DNA of 64,000 nucleotides, taken from Sulfuricella sp. GTDB taxonomy: Bacteria > Pseudomonadota > Gammaproteobacteria > Burkholderiales > Sulfuricellaceae. The translations under genes were made by a program, and so were the position numbers. The first letter of the stretch is position 1, and the number at the start of each line of letters is the position of its first letter. The DNA lies in assembly GCA_028713975.1 (NCBI GenBank), contig JAQTNE010000001.1, positions 186,001 to 250,000 of the forward strand. Reading direction: 5' to 3'. This document shows, piece after piece, positions 25,775-35,148 of this stretch. A model generated the notes under the pieces. The model was not told the DNA's origin and did no database searches. It saw nothing but the letters and a program-made list of their open reading frames with translations.

Positions 25775-26581
25775 TTATTCGTTGAGCCGAAATTTCAGTT
25801 GCAGTTCCCTGAAGCGGCCAAACAGCGAAGCATCCGGCGGCAAAGGCAGGGGCTGCGCTTTATAGATGGCCCGCTCCACGGCATTATCATAGGCCGGGTT
25901 GCCGCTGCTGCGGGTCAGCTTCGCGTTCAGCACTTCGCCGCTCGGCATCAGGGTGACCTCAAATTCGGCTTGGGGATTCCCCGGCACATCCGGCGGGACA
26001 ATGATATAACGCTTGATCTTGTCCCTGATGCGCCCCTTGTAGTCGCCCTCCATCCGCGCCTGGGCTGAAGCCTGCTGCCGTGCCAAGGCGTTGGTCGCCT
26101 CCTGCTGCTGACGCATCGACTCACGCTGCTGCTCCTGCACCAGCCGCTCCTGTTTCTGTTTTTCTTTTTCCTGGTGCTTCAGCTCGGCTTGCTTGCGTTT
26201 CTCCGTCTCGGCTTTTTTCTGTTCCTCGAGCTTTTTCTGCTCTTCCTTGAGCTTCTTTTCCTTTTCTTTCGCCTTGAGTTCGATATCTACCTTGGACGGC
26301 TTGGGTTGCTCTATTTTGGGTTCCGGTTTGGGCTCCGGCTTCGGCTCAGGCTTCGGTTCGGGTTTCGGTTCCGGCCTGGGTTCCGGTGCCGGTTCAGGCT
26401 TTGGCACCACTTTTTGCGCCGGTGCAGGCAAGCTTGACCACAATTCTGCCATCACCGGCCCGGCTTCCCTGGTCTGCCAGCTAACTCCGAACACCAGCAC
26501 TGCAACAAAAATCAGGTGTACCAGAATGGCTAAAAAAATTGCCCACTTCCTGCCGGGTTCCTTGCGATCTGTCGGCGGCAT
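25775..26581 (-). CDS. tolA: Tol-Pal system protein TolA
   Basis: A 268-residue TolA that carries force from TolQR across the periplasm. One N-terminal transmembrane helix (about 12-34) is followed by a run of (K/R)PEP repeats and a long Lys/Glu/Gln-rich helical region (about 95-170). The C-terminal TonB-like domain has IVPPDVPGNPQAEFEVTLMPSG and SSGNPAYDNAVERAI. TolA domain II is shorter than in E. coli (421 residues), which is usual in betaproteobacteria. It overlaps tolR by one base. Confidence 0.93.
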   Translation of the reverse strand: MPPTDRKEPGRKWAIFLAILVHLIFVAVLVFGVSWQTREAGPVMAELWSSLPAPAQKVVPKPEPAPEPRPEPKPEPKPEPKPEPKPEPKIEQPKPSKVDIELKAKEKEKKLKEEQKKLEEQKKAETEKRKQAELKHQEKEKQKQERLVQEQQRESMRQQQEATNALARQQASAQARMEGDYKGRIRDKIKRYIIVPPDVPGNPQAEFEVTLMPSGEVLNAKLTRSSGNPAYDNAVERAIYKAQPLPLPPDASLFGRFRELQLKFRLNE

Positions 26582-26997
26582 TATCCAGCCCGGGGCTTCG
26601 CCAGCAACCCGACTTTCTTCACCTGGTTGCTTTGCAGCTTGTCCATCACATTCAGCACCATTTCATAGCGCACGTTTTTATCCGCTGAAATCACCACGGC
26701 CTGCTCGGGGTTGCGCTGCTGCTGTTCCTTGACTGCATCGACCAGTTCATCCAGCGTGACTTTGCGCTCAGCGGTGGATTTTTCGCGGTCACGCAAACGC
26801 AGGCTGTTGTCGGTGCGAATCTCCACTTCCAGCGGCGCTACCGGCGGCTTGAGCGACTGCCCCACCGAAGGCAGCTCGATCTGCCCCGGATTAACCAGCG
26901 GCGCCGTAACCATGAAAATAATCAGCAACACCAGCATCACGTCGATATAAGGCACGACGTTGATCTGGTTCATGAAGCGGCGGGGACGGCGCGTCAT
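26581..26997 (-). CDS. tolR: Tol-Pal system protein TolR (ExbD-like)
   Basis: A 138-residue inner-membrane protein. A short basic N-terminus with RRFMNQINVVPYIDVMLVLLIIFMV holds the single transmembrane helix and its conserved Asp (D19), the proton-pathway residue of the TolQR/ExbBD/MotAB family. The periplasmic domain ends in the normal place. It overlaps tolQ by 4 bases and tolA by 1 base, so the three are translationally linked. Confidence 0.95.
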   Translation of the reverse strand: MTRRPRRFMNQINVVPYIDVMLVLLIIFMVTAPLVNPGQIELPSVGQSLKPPVAPLEVEIRTDNSLRLRDREKSTAERKVTLDELVDAVKEQQQRNPEQAVVISADKNVRYEMVLNVMDKLQSNQVKKVGLLAKPRAG

Positions 26998-27674
26998 GTG
27001 TTGGCCTGCCTTTGCAGAATATTGGAGAACTCCTCCATGAAGCTGTCGAAGCGAGTCGCCAGCCGATCCACGTCATGAGAGAAATGGTTGTAGGCGAGCA
27101 CCGCCGGAATCGCGGCGAACAAGCCCATCGCCGTGGCAATCAGCGCTTCGGCAATGCCCGGCGCGACGTGCGCCAGGGTTGCCTGCACCACGTTAGCGAG
27201 GCTGCGAAACGCATTCATGATGCCCCACACCGTGCCGAACAGCCCGATATAAGGGCTGACCGAGCCGACCGAGGCGAGAAAAGCGAGGTGCTGTTCGAGC
27301 GCATCCAGCTCACGCTGGCAGGCTGCGCGCATGGCGCGACGGGTGCCTTCCATGATCACCGCGATGTCCATCCGCCCCTGCCGCTTGAGCTTGAGAAATT
27401 CCCGGAAACCGGCCTCGAAAATCTTTTCCATCCCCACCACCTGCGTCCGCCCGGAACTGACGCGCTGGTACAGGTTGTTGAGATCGGCGCCGCTCCAGAA
27501 TTCATCCTCGAATTTATCCGCCTCGCTTATCGCGGCACGAATGGCAAACAGCTTGCCGAAAATAAAATACCAGGACAACCCCGAGGCTAATAACAGAACC
27601 AGCAGAACCAATTGCACCAGCACGCTGGCGTTGGTAATCAGGCTCAAAAAAGACAGGTCATGCGTTACGTTCAC
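26994..27674 (-). CDS. tolQ: Tol-Pal system protein TolQ (ExbB-like)
   Basis: A 226-residue inner-membrane proton-channel protein with three transmembrane segments: an N-terminal helix (about 15-38), then two C-terminal helices. The segment SVSPYIGLFGTVWGIMNAF and the region APGIAEALIATAMGLFAAIPAVLAYN match the MotA/TolQ/ExbB channel signature. It overlaps ybgC by 4 bases. Confidence 0.95.
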   Translation of the reverse strand: MNVTHDLSFLSLITNASVLVQLVLLVLLLASGLSWYFIFGKLFAIRAAISEADKFEDEFWSGADLNNLYQRVSSGRTQVVGMEKIFEAGFREFLKLKRQGRMDIAVIMEGTRRAMRAACQRELDALEQHLAFLASVGSVSPYIGLFGTVWGIMNAFRSLANVVQATLAHVAPGIAEALIATAMGLFAAIPAVLAYNHFSHDVDRLATRFDSFMEEFSNILQRQANT

Positions 27675-28102
27675 GATATCCTTTCAAATTTCTCTCTAAC
27701 CGGGACAGGAATCTGTACCGGCTTGAAGGTTTCCCCATTGACGCAAACAATCTTGACCCGCGCCTTCACTGATGCGCCGCTACCCCCTTCGGAACACGCC
27801 ACCGTCTGATCCAGTTCGATCCAGCTACGGCCAGCCTGATGGAAGCAAACACTTACCATCAGCAGATCGTTGAATTTCGCAGGGCGAAGATACTCTATCT
27901 GCACTGCCCGCACCACGAAAATTACCGCATGGTCGCGTAACAATTCCGTCTGCTCGAAGCCCTGTGCGCGCAGCCATTCAGTGCGGGCGCGCTCCATGAA
28001 CTTGAGGTAGTTGGCGTAATACACCACGCCACCTGAATCGGTGTCTTCGTAGTAAACACGTACTGGCCAGGTAAAAGTCCCACCCCCAGCATACTCACCC
28101 AT
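27671..28102 (-). CDS. ybgC: Acyl-CoA thioesterase YbgC, Tol-associated
   Basis: A 143-residue hot-dog thioesterase. The motif YYEDTDSGGVVYYANYLKFMERAR includes the catalytic Asp of the 4-hydroxybenzoyl-CoA thioesterase family. The longest frame begins at a TTG (28168) that would add 22 unusual residues; ATG 28102 has a strong GGAGG 4 bases upstream and gives the usual length. YbgC acts on acyl-CoA or acyl-carrier protein at the inner membrane and is nearly always the first gene of tol operons. Confidence 0.93.
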   Translation of the reverse strand: MGEYAGGGTFTWPVRVYYEDTDSGGVVYYANYLKFMERARTEWLRAQGFEQTELLRDHAVIFVVRAVQIEYLRPAKFNDLLMVSVCFHQAGRSWIELDQTVACSEGGSGASVKARVKIVCVNGETFKPVQIPVPVREKFERIS

Positions 28103-28168
28103 TCTGCCTCCAGCATAACCGGGTAGCAGAATAAAGGGTGATTCTGACAGCCGCCTGACAATCGCCAA

Positions 28169-29227
28169 TCATTGCGAACTCCCCCACAGATCGCCGGACA
28201 ATGACTTGGGCGCCGCCAGACCGAAATGCAGGTAAGCCATTTGCGTTGCCACCCGTCCGCGCGGGGTGCGCATCAGATAGCCCTGCTGGATCAGGTAAGG
28301 CTCCAGCACATCCTCGATGGTATCGCGTTCCTCGCCGATCGCCGCCGCCAGGTTTTCCACTCCGACCGGCCCGCCGCCGAATTTTTCCAGTACCGCCTGC
28401 AACAGCTTGCGGTCCATCATATCGAGCCCGACCTTGTCCACGTCGAGCATGATCAGCGCGGCATCCGCCACACCCCGCGTCACCTTGCCATCCGCCTTGA
28501 CCTCGGCGTAATCGCGCACCCGGCGCAACAACCGGTTGGCGATTCGGGGCGTACCGCGAGAGCGTTTCGCGAGTTCCGCCGCGCCGTCATCAGACAGCTC
28601 GACTTCCATCAACCGCGCCGAACGCGCCACGATCTGTTGCAACTCACCGTGAGTGTAAAACTCCAGCCGCGCCACGATGCCGAAACGGTCGCGCAGCGGG
28701 TTGGTCAACATGCCGGCACGAGTGGTGGCGCCGACCAGCGTGAAGGGCGGCAGGTCGAGCTTCACCGAACGCGCCGCCGGCCCTTCGCCGATCATGATGT
28801 CGAGCTGAAAATCTTCCAGCGCCGGGTAGAGGATTTCCTCGACGACCGGGGAAAGACGATGAATCTCGTCGATGAACAAAACGTCGTTCGGTTCCAGGTT
28901 GGTCAGCAGCGCGGCAAGGTCGCCGGGGCGCTCCAGTACCGGGCCGCTAGTCTGACGCAAATTGACCCCCATTTCGCGGGCGATGATGTGCGCCAGAGTG
29001 GTCTTGCCCAGCCCCGGCGGTCCGAACAGCAGCACGTGATCGAGCGACTCGCTGCGACCGCGGGCCGCCTGGATGAATATTTCCAACTGTTCGCGCGCCT
29101 TTTCCTGGCCGACGTATTCCTCCAGCAGCTTGGGACGCAGCGCGCGTTCTGCGGCTTCTTCCCGGAATGAAATCGGTTCGGCGGAGATCAGGCGGCTGCC
29201 GGCCTTGAGATCGTCGGTTTCGATCAT
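28169..29227 (-). CDS. ruvB: Holliday junction branch migration helicase RuvB
   Basis: A 352-residue AAA+ motor that drives branch migration with RuvA. Walker [13 protein letters not shown] and Walker [11 protein letters not shown] are clear. The sensor 1 region reads [11 protein letters not shown], and the winged-helix C-terminus has [17 protein letters not shown]. It overlaps ruvA by 4 bases. Confidence 0.97.
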   Translation of the reverse strand: MIETDDLKAGSRLISAEPISFREEAAERALRPKLLEEYVGQEKAREQLEIFIQAARGRSESLDHVLLFGPPGLGKTTLAHIIAREMGVNLRQTSGPVLERPGDLAALLTNLEPNDVLFIDEIHRLSPVVEEILYPALEDFQLDIMIGEGPAARSVKLDLPPFTLVGATTRAGMLTNPLRDRFGIVARLEFYTHGELQQIVARSARLMEVELSDDGAAELAKRSRGTPRIANRLLRRVRDYAEVKADGKVTRGVADAALIMLDVDKVGLDMMDRKLLQAVLEKFGGGPVGVENLAAAIGEERDTIEDVLEPYLIQQGYLMRTPRGRVATQMAYLHFGLAAPKSLSGDLWGSSQ

Positions 29228-29814
29228 GCTTTGGCGGATAACAATTTAAGTGCCTGGCGGATGCTGTCGGAAACATTCAAATCGTTTGGCAACTGCTTGA
29301 TCGCCCAGCCCGCTTCGCGCTCATTGTAGCCCAGCGCCAGCAGCGCCTCGAGCACGTCGTTGCGCGCCACCGGCGCATACCCGGCTCCGGACGACAGCAA
29401 AGCCGCCGCCGCGCCCGGCAGCTTGTCGCGCAGCTCCAGCAGCAAACGCTCGGCGGTCTTCTTGCCGATGCCGGGAATTTTGGTCAACCGCCCCACTTCC
29501 TGGGCGGCGACAACCTGCGACAATTCGGCAACCGACATGCCGCTGAGGATAGTCAGCGCCAACTTCGGCCCGACGCCGCTGATCTTGAGCAGCTGCCGAA
29601 AAGCAGCGCGCTCATCCTGGGTGGCGAAACCGAAAAGCTGGTGCGCATCCTCGCGCACGATCAACTGGGTGTGCAGCGCGATCTTCTCGCCGAGGGCGGG
29701 AAGGTTGTAGAAAGTGCTCATCGGCACGTCGATCTCGTAGCCGACACCGCCCACATCCAGCAAAATCTGCGGCGGATTTTTTTCCAGCAGGATGCCAGTC
29801 AGTCGGCCTATCAT
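29224..29814 (-). CDS. ruvA: Holliday junction DNA-binding protein RuvA
   Basis: A 196-residue RuvA with the OB-fold domain (about 1-62, [16 protein letters not shown]), helix-hairpin-helix repeats ([27 protein letters not shown]) and the C-terminal RuvB-binding domain (about 145-196). Its ATG overlaps the stop of the NotI-like endonuclease gene (ATGA). In most relatives ruvC precedes ruvA directly, so the original spacing has been replaced by the restriction-modification genes. Confidence 0.97.
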   Translation of the reverse strand: MIGRLTGILLEKNPPQILLDVGGVGYEIDVPMSTFYNLPALGEKIALHTQLIVREDAHQLFGFATQDERAAFRQLLKISGVGPKLALTILSGMSVAELSQVVAAQEVGRLTKIPGIGKKTAERLLLELRDKLPGAAAALLSSGAGYAPVARNDVLEALLALGYNEREAGWAIKQLPNDLNVSDSIRQALKLLSAKA

Positions 29815-30701
29815 TTGATGTCCAATATTTGACGAATCTTGTTATCAAGCTCATTCCCCGCGGGTAGATTTGGCCCTGAGATAAATCTGGCCGAAAACTC
29901 AGCCAGCTTGAATCGAACGACTCTGTTCCTGACCAGTCTTCTTACCTGCCCCGGCGGAACAGGATCACCCAAATCGTAGGTTAAGACCGTAATGATGTCT
30001 TTACCCGGCACATCTACGGTGGGTATGTCCGAACCAATAATTTCTTCAAAACGCTGGTAAACAGGCTCTGGCACGATGAAAAACAAGCCGTTTTTTACAA
30101 GTGCCGATTTCGAATAAACAAGACTTTTGCGAATAATTTGCGGCATCAGCCGCTTATGAACATTGGCCCAATTCAAACCATGAGCGGACGGGGGGATGAT
30201 CGGTTTTTTGTCCCGCGCTGCATACCATGCATCGCGGTAGTTTCCGGTAATGTCTATGCTCTGAACCTCGATGCCAACGTATTCTATCAATTTGCCGTTT
30301 TTGATGTGGGCAAGCACCCAATCCATGCTCATTTTGCTCAGCTTAACTTCCCTGCCGGAGTTCTGGCCCAATGCGACAACGCAATTGAGTGAGTTGCTTG
30401 CCTTCTTGAGATATTCATCGAACAGCATGAACGGAAGCTTGCCGAACACATCCTCTGACACATGCCTGATCGTTTCGTAATTGTTTGCATACAAACGATT
30501 GGGGCAGATGATAACATCTTGCCCCGCGTTGGAAACCGAACAGGTTCCATAACAAATCGTGTTCGTGTGATCGAACTTGCTACAAGCACGGCCAATAAAT
30601 GGGCACGCATTCAAACCCCAGAATTTTCTGGCTTTCGATGTGATGTCATTGGGCGCGTGGCCGAACACCTCGATCAAACTACGGGGATTTTTTTGGCCCA
30701 T
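29811..30701 (-). CDS. NotI-family type II restriction endonuclease
   Basis: A 296-residue protein that matches the NotI family by eye. It has a four-Cys metal-site pattern: C33 (CPF), C40, C54 and C66 (CPNR), as in NotI, which binds iron through four Cys. The PD-(D/E)xK core is represented by MDWVLAHI (D127) and [10 protein letters not shown] (E145, Q147), which align with the NotI DWTLAE and GVLEIQTMD segments. It follows the methyltransferase by 2 bases and overlaps ruvA by 4. Codon use is more A+T-rich than the ruv genes. The recognition site is unknown; NotI itself cuts GCGGCCGC. Confidence 0.78.
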   Translation of the reverse strand: MGQKNPRSLIEVFGHAPNDITSKARKFWGLNACPFIGRACSKFDHTNTICYGTCSVSNAGQDVIICPNRLYANNYETIRHVSEDVFGKLPFMLFDEYLKKASNSLNCVVALGQNSGREVKLSKMSMDWVLAHIKNGKLIEYVGIEVQSIDITGNYRDAWYAARDKKPIIPPSAHGLNWANVHKRLMPQIIRKSLVYSKSALVKNGLFFIVPEPVYQRFEEIIGSDIPTVDVPGKDIITVLTYDLGDPVPPGQVRRLVRNRVVRFKLAEFSARFISGPNLPAGNELDNKIRQILDIK

Positions 30702-30703
30702 TT

Positions 30704-31861
30704 TTACGCAATCAGTTGTTTGATTTTTTCGCCAATGGCTTTCGCCATCAGCGGTGGAACCGCATTACCTACCTGTTCAAACTGCTGGGTAAGATTGCCT
30801 GTAAATAGATACCTGTCCGGGAAAGATTGGATTCTTGCCGCTTCGCGGACAGAAATCGCGCGATCCTGCGTCGGATGGAAAAAACTACCCCAATGGGGAT
30901 CGCATTTTGTCAGAATAGTTGAACAAAGCGCGTCGGGATGCAGCCTTCCATAACGCTTCGTATGATCGCTCCTCCGGGCGCGCTTTAAGCCCTCTGGTAA
31001 CATTTCATGAGGAATATCTCGCCAGCTCCCTCCTTGCGGAATGTATTTCAGCCTATCAAGATTTGCCGATCCCAACTTTGCACACGCGTGGTTATAAATT
31101 CTTTCCGAACCTTCCCGAAGTATCCTTTGCAAGTCTGACTGTGGATCAACTGAATATTCAGCGCCGTGTATCGCCTGTCCCGGAACAAGCTCCGGCAAGT
31201 CTGAAATGGCATCCCATACTGTTGCCTGACTCAGTAAATGCTGTGAAAAAAGAGGGTGTATTTGCAAGCATAGCTCTTTTGCCCCGGCAAAATTAGCTAC
31301 CGCACGCGCATCATGAGTGGGTTCTGGAAACTCGATTTTTCCGCCGTCGCGAAGGGCAATAAAGATAGTCCTGAAACGCATTTGAGGAATTCCATAATGA
31401 CCCGCGAACAGAATCTTGTGAGCAACGGTGTACCCCATCCCCTCCAGATGTTTATAGATGGCATCGACTACCGTACCCTTACCCAAAGAAACCAAGCCTG
31501 GGACATTCTCAATCAGAATTGCCTTGGGATGAAGAATGTCGGCAATCCTTAAATATTCCTTGAACAAGTTATTTCTCTGATCGTCCAGCGTTCTTATGGG
31601 CGCATTGATTGAAAAGCCCTGACAGGGTGGCCCCCCCGCGATCAAATCCAATTCACCCGGCTTTAATCCCGTTAATTCAAGAATGTCGTGCTCGGATAAT
31701 TCGCGAATATCGTCAGTGATTACATGTGTTTTTGGATTGTTTTTGGCGAATGTTTCCGCATAAACGGGATGAATATCAGAGCCCAGAATGGACTCAAACC
31801 CCGCCATTTGCAGACCACAAGTCAATCCGCCCGCACCGGAGAAAAAATCCACGGATTTCAT
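30704..31861 (-). CDS. DNA (cytosine-5-)-methyltransferase of the R-M system
   Basis: A 385-residue C5 methyltransferase. Motif I is DFFSGAGGLTCGL, motif IV is GGPPCQGFS with the nucleophile C80, motif VI is ENVPGL, motif VIII is QMRFRTIFIA and motif X is GNAVPPLMAKAI. The target-recognition region lies about residues 190-300. The longest frame begins with TTG 31882; ATG 31861 fits the family better. It precedes the NotI-like endonuclease in the same operon and should protect host sites. The gene is visibly A+T-richer than ruvC and ruvA, which supports acquisition by transfer. Confidence 0.93.
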   Translation of the reverse strand: MKSVDFFSGAGGLTCGLQMAGFESILGSDIHPVYAETFAKNNPKTHVITDDIRELSEHDILELTGLKPGELDLIAGGPPCQGFSINAPIRTLDDQRNNLFKEYLRIADILHPKAILIENVPGLVSLGKGTVVDAIYKHLEGMGYTVAHKILFAGHYGIPQMRFRTIFIALRDGGKIEFPEPTHDARAVANFAGAKELCLQIHPLFSQHLLSQATVWDAISDLPELVPGQAIHGAEYSVDPQSDLQRILREGSERIYNHACAKLGSANLDRLKYIPQGGSWRDIPHEMLPEGLKRARRSDHTKRYGRLHPDALCSTILTKCDPHWGSFFHPTQDRAISVREAARIQSFPDRYLFTGNLTQQFEQVGNAVPPLMAKAIGEKIKQLIA

Positions 31862-31907
31862 TTCCGTACTTTTACCCGACAAACAACTTTTGCACTAACG
31901 GCTAACA

Positions 31908-32429
31908 TCACCTAACCAGCCTTCCATTTTTCATGCGGAACCCGGCAGTAGCCAGTTTGCCCAATCCCTGTCCGCCATGGGCGTGACAGATGGCGCACGC
32001 CAGCGCATCCGCCGCATCGGCTTGGGGGTCGCCCTCGAGATGCAGCAGGCGTTTGACCATCTCCTGCACCTGCTCCTTGGCGGCCTTGCCATGCCCGACC
32101 ACGGCCTGCTTCACCTGCAAGGCGGTGTATTCCGCCACCGGCAAATCCTTCAGAATCGCCGCGCAAATCGCCGCGCCGCGCGCCTGTCCCAACAGCAACG
32201 TGGACTGCGGGTTAACGTTGACGAACACCTTTTCCACCGCCACCTGCGCCGGGCTATAAGTAGCAATCACCTCGGCCAGTCCTTCGACAATCACTTTCAG
32301 CCGTTGCGGCAGTTCTCCGCTCGGGGTGCGGATGCAGCCACTGGCGACATAAACCAACTGCTGACCGGTTTTTTCAATCAAACCAAAACCCGTCACACGC
32401 AAGCCGGGGTCTATGCCGAGAATACGGAT
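31908..32429 (-). CDS. ruvC: Holliday junction resolvase RuvC, apparent ATC start codon
   Basis: A RuvC resolvase of 173 residues if translation starts at ATC 32429. An in-frame stop (TAG, the yebC stop) lies just upstream, and no ATG, GTG or TTG occurs before the catalytic GIDPG. Starting at ATC gives [16 protein letters not shown], and the four metal ligands then fall at D7, E66, D138 and D141, the exact E. coli numbering. GAGGA lies 7 bases before the ATC. The first ordinary start (TTG 32402) would remove D7 and inactivate the enzyme. A base error in the assembly is the main alternative. Confidence 0.85.
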   Translation of the reverse strand: MRILGIDPGLRVTGFGLIEKTGQQLVYVASGCIRTPSGELPQRLKVIVEGLAEVIATYSPAQVAVEKVFVNVNPQSTLLLGQARGAAICAAILKDLPVAEYTALQVKQAVVGHGKAAKEQVQEMVKRLLHLEGDPQADAADALACAICHAHGGQGLGKLATAGFRMKNGRLVR

Positions 32430-32432
32430 TGT

Positions 32433-33161
32433 CTATTCCTCGTCCATGACGGCGGTGGTATAAACCTCCTGCACATCGTCGAGGCTTTCCAACGCGTCGA
32501 TCAGCTTGCGCATTTTTATCGCATCGTCGCCGGTGAGTTCGGCCTCATTGGCCGGTTTCATGGTCACTTCGCCGAGCTCCGCCTGAAACCCGACCTTGGT
32601 CAGCGCTTCCTTGACGGCGGCGAAGCCGTACGGATCGGTGATCACCTCGATACTGCCGTCGTCGTTCGTCACCACGTCCTCTGCGCCGGCTTCCAGCGCC
32701 GCTTCCATCAGCTTGTCCTCGTCCGTGCCGGGGGCGAACAGCATTTGCCCACAGTGCTTGAACATGAACGCGACCGAGCCGTCGGTGCCGAGGTTGCCGC
32801 CATTCTTGGCGAAAGCGTGGCGCACATCGGCCACGGTGCGGGTCTTGTTGTCGGTCAGGCAATCCACCATCACCGCCGCACCCGCCGGGCCATAGCCCTC
32901 ATAGCGCAGCTCTTCGTAATTCACGCCCTCGAGGTCGCCGGTGCCGCGCTTGATGGCGCGCTCGACGTTCTCCTTCGGCATATTGTTTTCATACGCCTTG
33001 TCCACGCCCAACCGCAGGCGTGGATTACACGAAATATCGCCGCCGCCCATCCTGGCGGCGACGGTAATTTCCTTGATCAGCCGGGTAAATATCTTGCCGC
33101 GCTTGGCGTCCGTCGCGGCTTTCTTGTGCTTGATGTTCGCCCACTTGCTATGACCTGCCAT
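32433..33161 (-). CDS. yebC: YebC/PmpR family regulator
   Basis: A 242-residue YebC/TACO1 protein with the standard N-terminus [20 protein letters not shown] and later [13 protein letters not shown]. Proteins of this family act as transcriptional regulators or, as shown recently for relatives, as translation factors that relieve ribosome stalling. It lies directly before ruvC, the common proteobacterial order, and its stop is three bases from the ruvC start. Confidence 0.95.
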   Translation of the reverse strand: MAGHSKWANIKHKKAATDAKRGKIFTRLIKEITVAARMGGGDISCNPRLRLGVDKAYENNMPKENVERAIKRGTGDLEGVNYEELRYEGYGPAGAAVMVDCLTDNKTRTVADVRHAFAKNGGNLGTDGSVAFMFKHCGQMLFAPGTDEDKLMEAALEAGAEDVVTNDDGSIEVITDPYGFAAVKEALTKVGFQAELGEVTMKPANEAELTGDDAIKMRKLIDALESLDDVQEVYTTAVMDEE

Positions 33162-33226
33162 GACGTCCTCGGTATTCTTTGCAAAGGTTGGATATTAGCA
33201 TTTTCACCCCTATCAGATAAAGGCGC

Positions 33227-34393
33227 TCAGCTTTCCTCATAACGCCGCGCATACCCGGCCACTCCCATCAGGAAGCGCACCATGCCGTAGCTCGCCCATG
33301 TCAGGAACCGGCTGTATAGCGGTTGCTGATGCCAGCGCTCGGGGGCGACCTGGTGCGCGCCCTCGCCGACTGCCTGTAGCAGGCTCTCCCTGAGCGTAGC
33401 GGCAAATTCATTGTCGAGCGCCACGATATTGGCTTCCCGCGCCAGCATCAGGCTAAACGGATCGATATTGGAAGAACCCACGGTGACCCAGTTCCTGTCG
33501 ATCACCGCCACTTTGGCGTGCAGGAAACTCTTGTGATAGCCGTAGATTTCGATGCCTGCGTCGAGCAGGACGCCATACAGGGCGCGTGAAGCATAGTGCA
33601 GCAGGGCATACTCCACTCGTCCCTGCAACAGCAGCACCACCCGCACCCCACGCACGGCGGCCTGAACCAAGGCCTGCCGGAAACGGCGACCGGGCAGGAA
33701 ATAGGCATTGGCGATGATGATTTCCTCTCTGGCCGCGACGATGGCGTCGAGGTACGCATTTTCAATATCGTGCCGGTGGCGGATATTGTCGCGCCTGACG
33801 AAGGCCGCCTCGATACTGCCGCGCGGCGCCAGGCACAGCGGATTGCGCTGTTTCCGGCAGGGGTAGCGGCGAAGCTGTAGCCGGGCGACTTGCGTCCAGA
33901 GCTGTTTTGCCGACTGGTGAATTTCGGCCAGCAACGGGCCCTCGACCGCAACCGCATAATCAAAGCGCGGCGGAATCTGGCCGGGCGCGTCCATGTCGTC
34001 GATCACGTTGATGCCGCCGACAAACGCGATGCGAGTGTCGATCACCGCGATCTTGCGGTGCAGCCGACGCAGCCTGTGGCGCTTGAGTGTCCAGGGGGAA
34101 ATTTCGCGGCGATAGAACAGGAGCTGTACTCTGGCCGCGCACAGATCATCGATGACGGCTTCCGGCAGCGTTCTTGAACCGAAGCCGTCGAGCAGCAGAT
34201 GCACGGTCACGCCCCGCGATGCCGCCCGTTTCAGCGCTTCGCTGACCCGTTGGCCGGTTTCGTCGTATTCGTAAATATACGATTCCAGAAAAATTTCGCG
34301 GTGCGCGCGGTCGATGGCGGCTTCTAACGCCGGGAAATATTCCGCTCCGCTCCTCAGGAGGGTCAGGCTGTTCCCGGATACCAGCCGCATCAT
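33227..34393 (-). CDS. clsB: Cardiolipin synthase ClsB-like phospholipase D
   Basis: A 388-residue phospholipase-D-superfamily protein with two HKD motifs: HRKIAVID (H112, K114, D119) and HAKVAVID in the second half, each followed by a GG/GSSN motif. There is no N-terminal transmembrane region, which fits ClsB rather than ClsA. The longest frame starts at GTG 34444 inside the previous gene; ATG 34393 forms an ATGA overlap with the upstream stop and gives a family-like start. The pairing with an endonuclease/exonuclease-family gene matches E. coli ybhP-clsB. Confidence 0.9.
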   Translation of the reverse strand: MMRLVSGNSLTLLRSGAEYFPALEAAIDRAHREIFLESYIYEYDETGQRVSEALKRAASRGVTVHLLLDGFGSRTLPEAVIDDLCAARVQLLFYRREISPWTLKRHRLRRLHRKIAVIDTRIAFVGGINVIDDMDAPGQIPPRFDYAVAVEGPLLAEIHQSAKQLWTQVARLQLRRYPCRKQRNPLCLAPRGSIEAAFVRRDNIRHRHDIENAYLDAIVAAREEIIIANAYFLPGRRFRQALVQAAVRGVRVVLLLQGRVEYALLHYASRALYGVLLDAGIEIYGYHKSFLHAKVAVIDRNWVTVGSSNIDPFSLMLAREANIVALDNEFAATLRESLLQAVGEGAHQVAPERWHQQPLYSRFLTWASYGMVRFLMGVAGYARRYEES

Positions 34394-35142
34394 GCCCGGT
34401 GGACGATGGCGGACAGCGCGGCGTGATCGGAAATTTTCGACCACGGCTTGCCGCTATGCACCTCGGCGGCGGTCACACGCAAGCCTCGCACGTAAATTCG
34501 GTCAAGCCTGAACAGGGGCAGCGCTGCCGGGTAACTACAGGCGGGCTTGCCCCTGATCGCCCCAAACACCTCTTTCAGGTGCATCTTGTGAGCCAGGGTA
34601 TCGCAGGCCTCGCTGCGCCAGTCGTTAAAATCGCCGGCAATGATCAAAGGCGCATGAGGCGGAACCAGACTCTCGATCCGGTCGCGCAATGCCGACAACT
34701 GCACACGCCGCCCTTTGGAAAACAGCCCAAAGTGAACACACACGCAATGCAGGGTTTCATCCCAGCCCGGCATATTTACTTCGATGTGCAGCAAGCCGCG
34801 CTGCTCGAAGCGGTGGGCCGAAACATCGACGTTTTCCGTACTAACAATCGGAAAGCGGCTCAAGATTGCGTTGCCGTGGTGCCCTGCGGGATAAACCGCA
34901 TTCTTGCCATAGGCAAAATCCTGCCAGATGGAATCGGCGAGAAATTCGTATTGGGAAGTTTCGGGCCAGTTCTCGTGCTTCTCCGCATGGAGATCGTGCG
35001 CGCCCACGACTTCCTGCAGGAAAACCAGGTCGGCATGAATGCCGCGCAACTGGTCGCGCAAGTCGTGCAGCACCATGCGCTGATTGAACTGGGAAAACCC
35101 CTTGTGGATGTTATAGGTGACGATCCGGATCGCCTGGGTCAT
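34390..35142 (-). CDS. ybhP: Endonuclease/exonuclease/phosphatase family protein (YbhP-like)
   Basis: A 250-residue soluble protein of the DNase I-like fold. Motifs include VTYNIHKGF, FLQEV with the metal-binding Glu, a VHFGLFSKGRR segment, IIAGDFNDW and the terminal SDHAALSA with the catalytic His. It overlaps clsB by 4 bases and is 6 bases downstream of nadA. The substrate (nucleic acid or phospho-lipid) is unknown; its pairing with ClsB suggests a link to phospholipid metabolism. Confidence 0.85.
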   Translation of the reverse strand: MTQAIRIVTYNIHKGFSQFNQRMVLHDLRDQLRGIHADLVFLQEVVGAHDLHAEKHENWPETSQYEFLADSIWQDFAYGKNAVYPAGHHGNAILSRFPIVSTENVDVSAHRFEQRGLLHIEVNMPGWDETLHCVCVHFGLFSKGRRVQLSALRDRIESLVPPHAPLIIAGDFNDWRSEACDTLAHKMHLKEVFGAIRGKPACSYPAALPLFRLDRIYVRGLRVTAAEVHSGKPWSKISDHAALSAIVHRA

Positions 35143-35148
35143 GGCGTT

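Noticed and set aside
26300..26400. PEP-repeat tract in tolA as a possible phase-variable repeat
   Set aside because: Pro/Glu/Lys repeats are normal for the TolA linker and change in units of whole codons.
31908..32402. ruvC starting at TTG 32402
   Set aside because: Would omit the catalytic D7 and the first strand of the fold; ATC 32429 fits the protein and ribosome-site spacing better.
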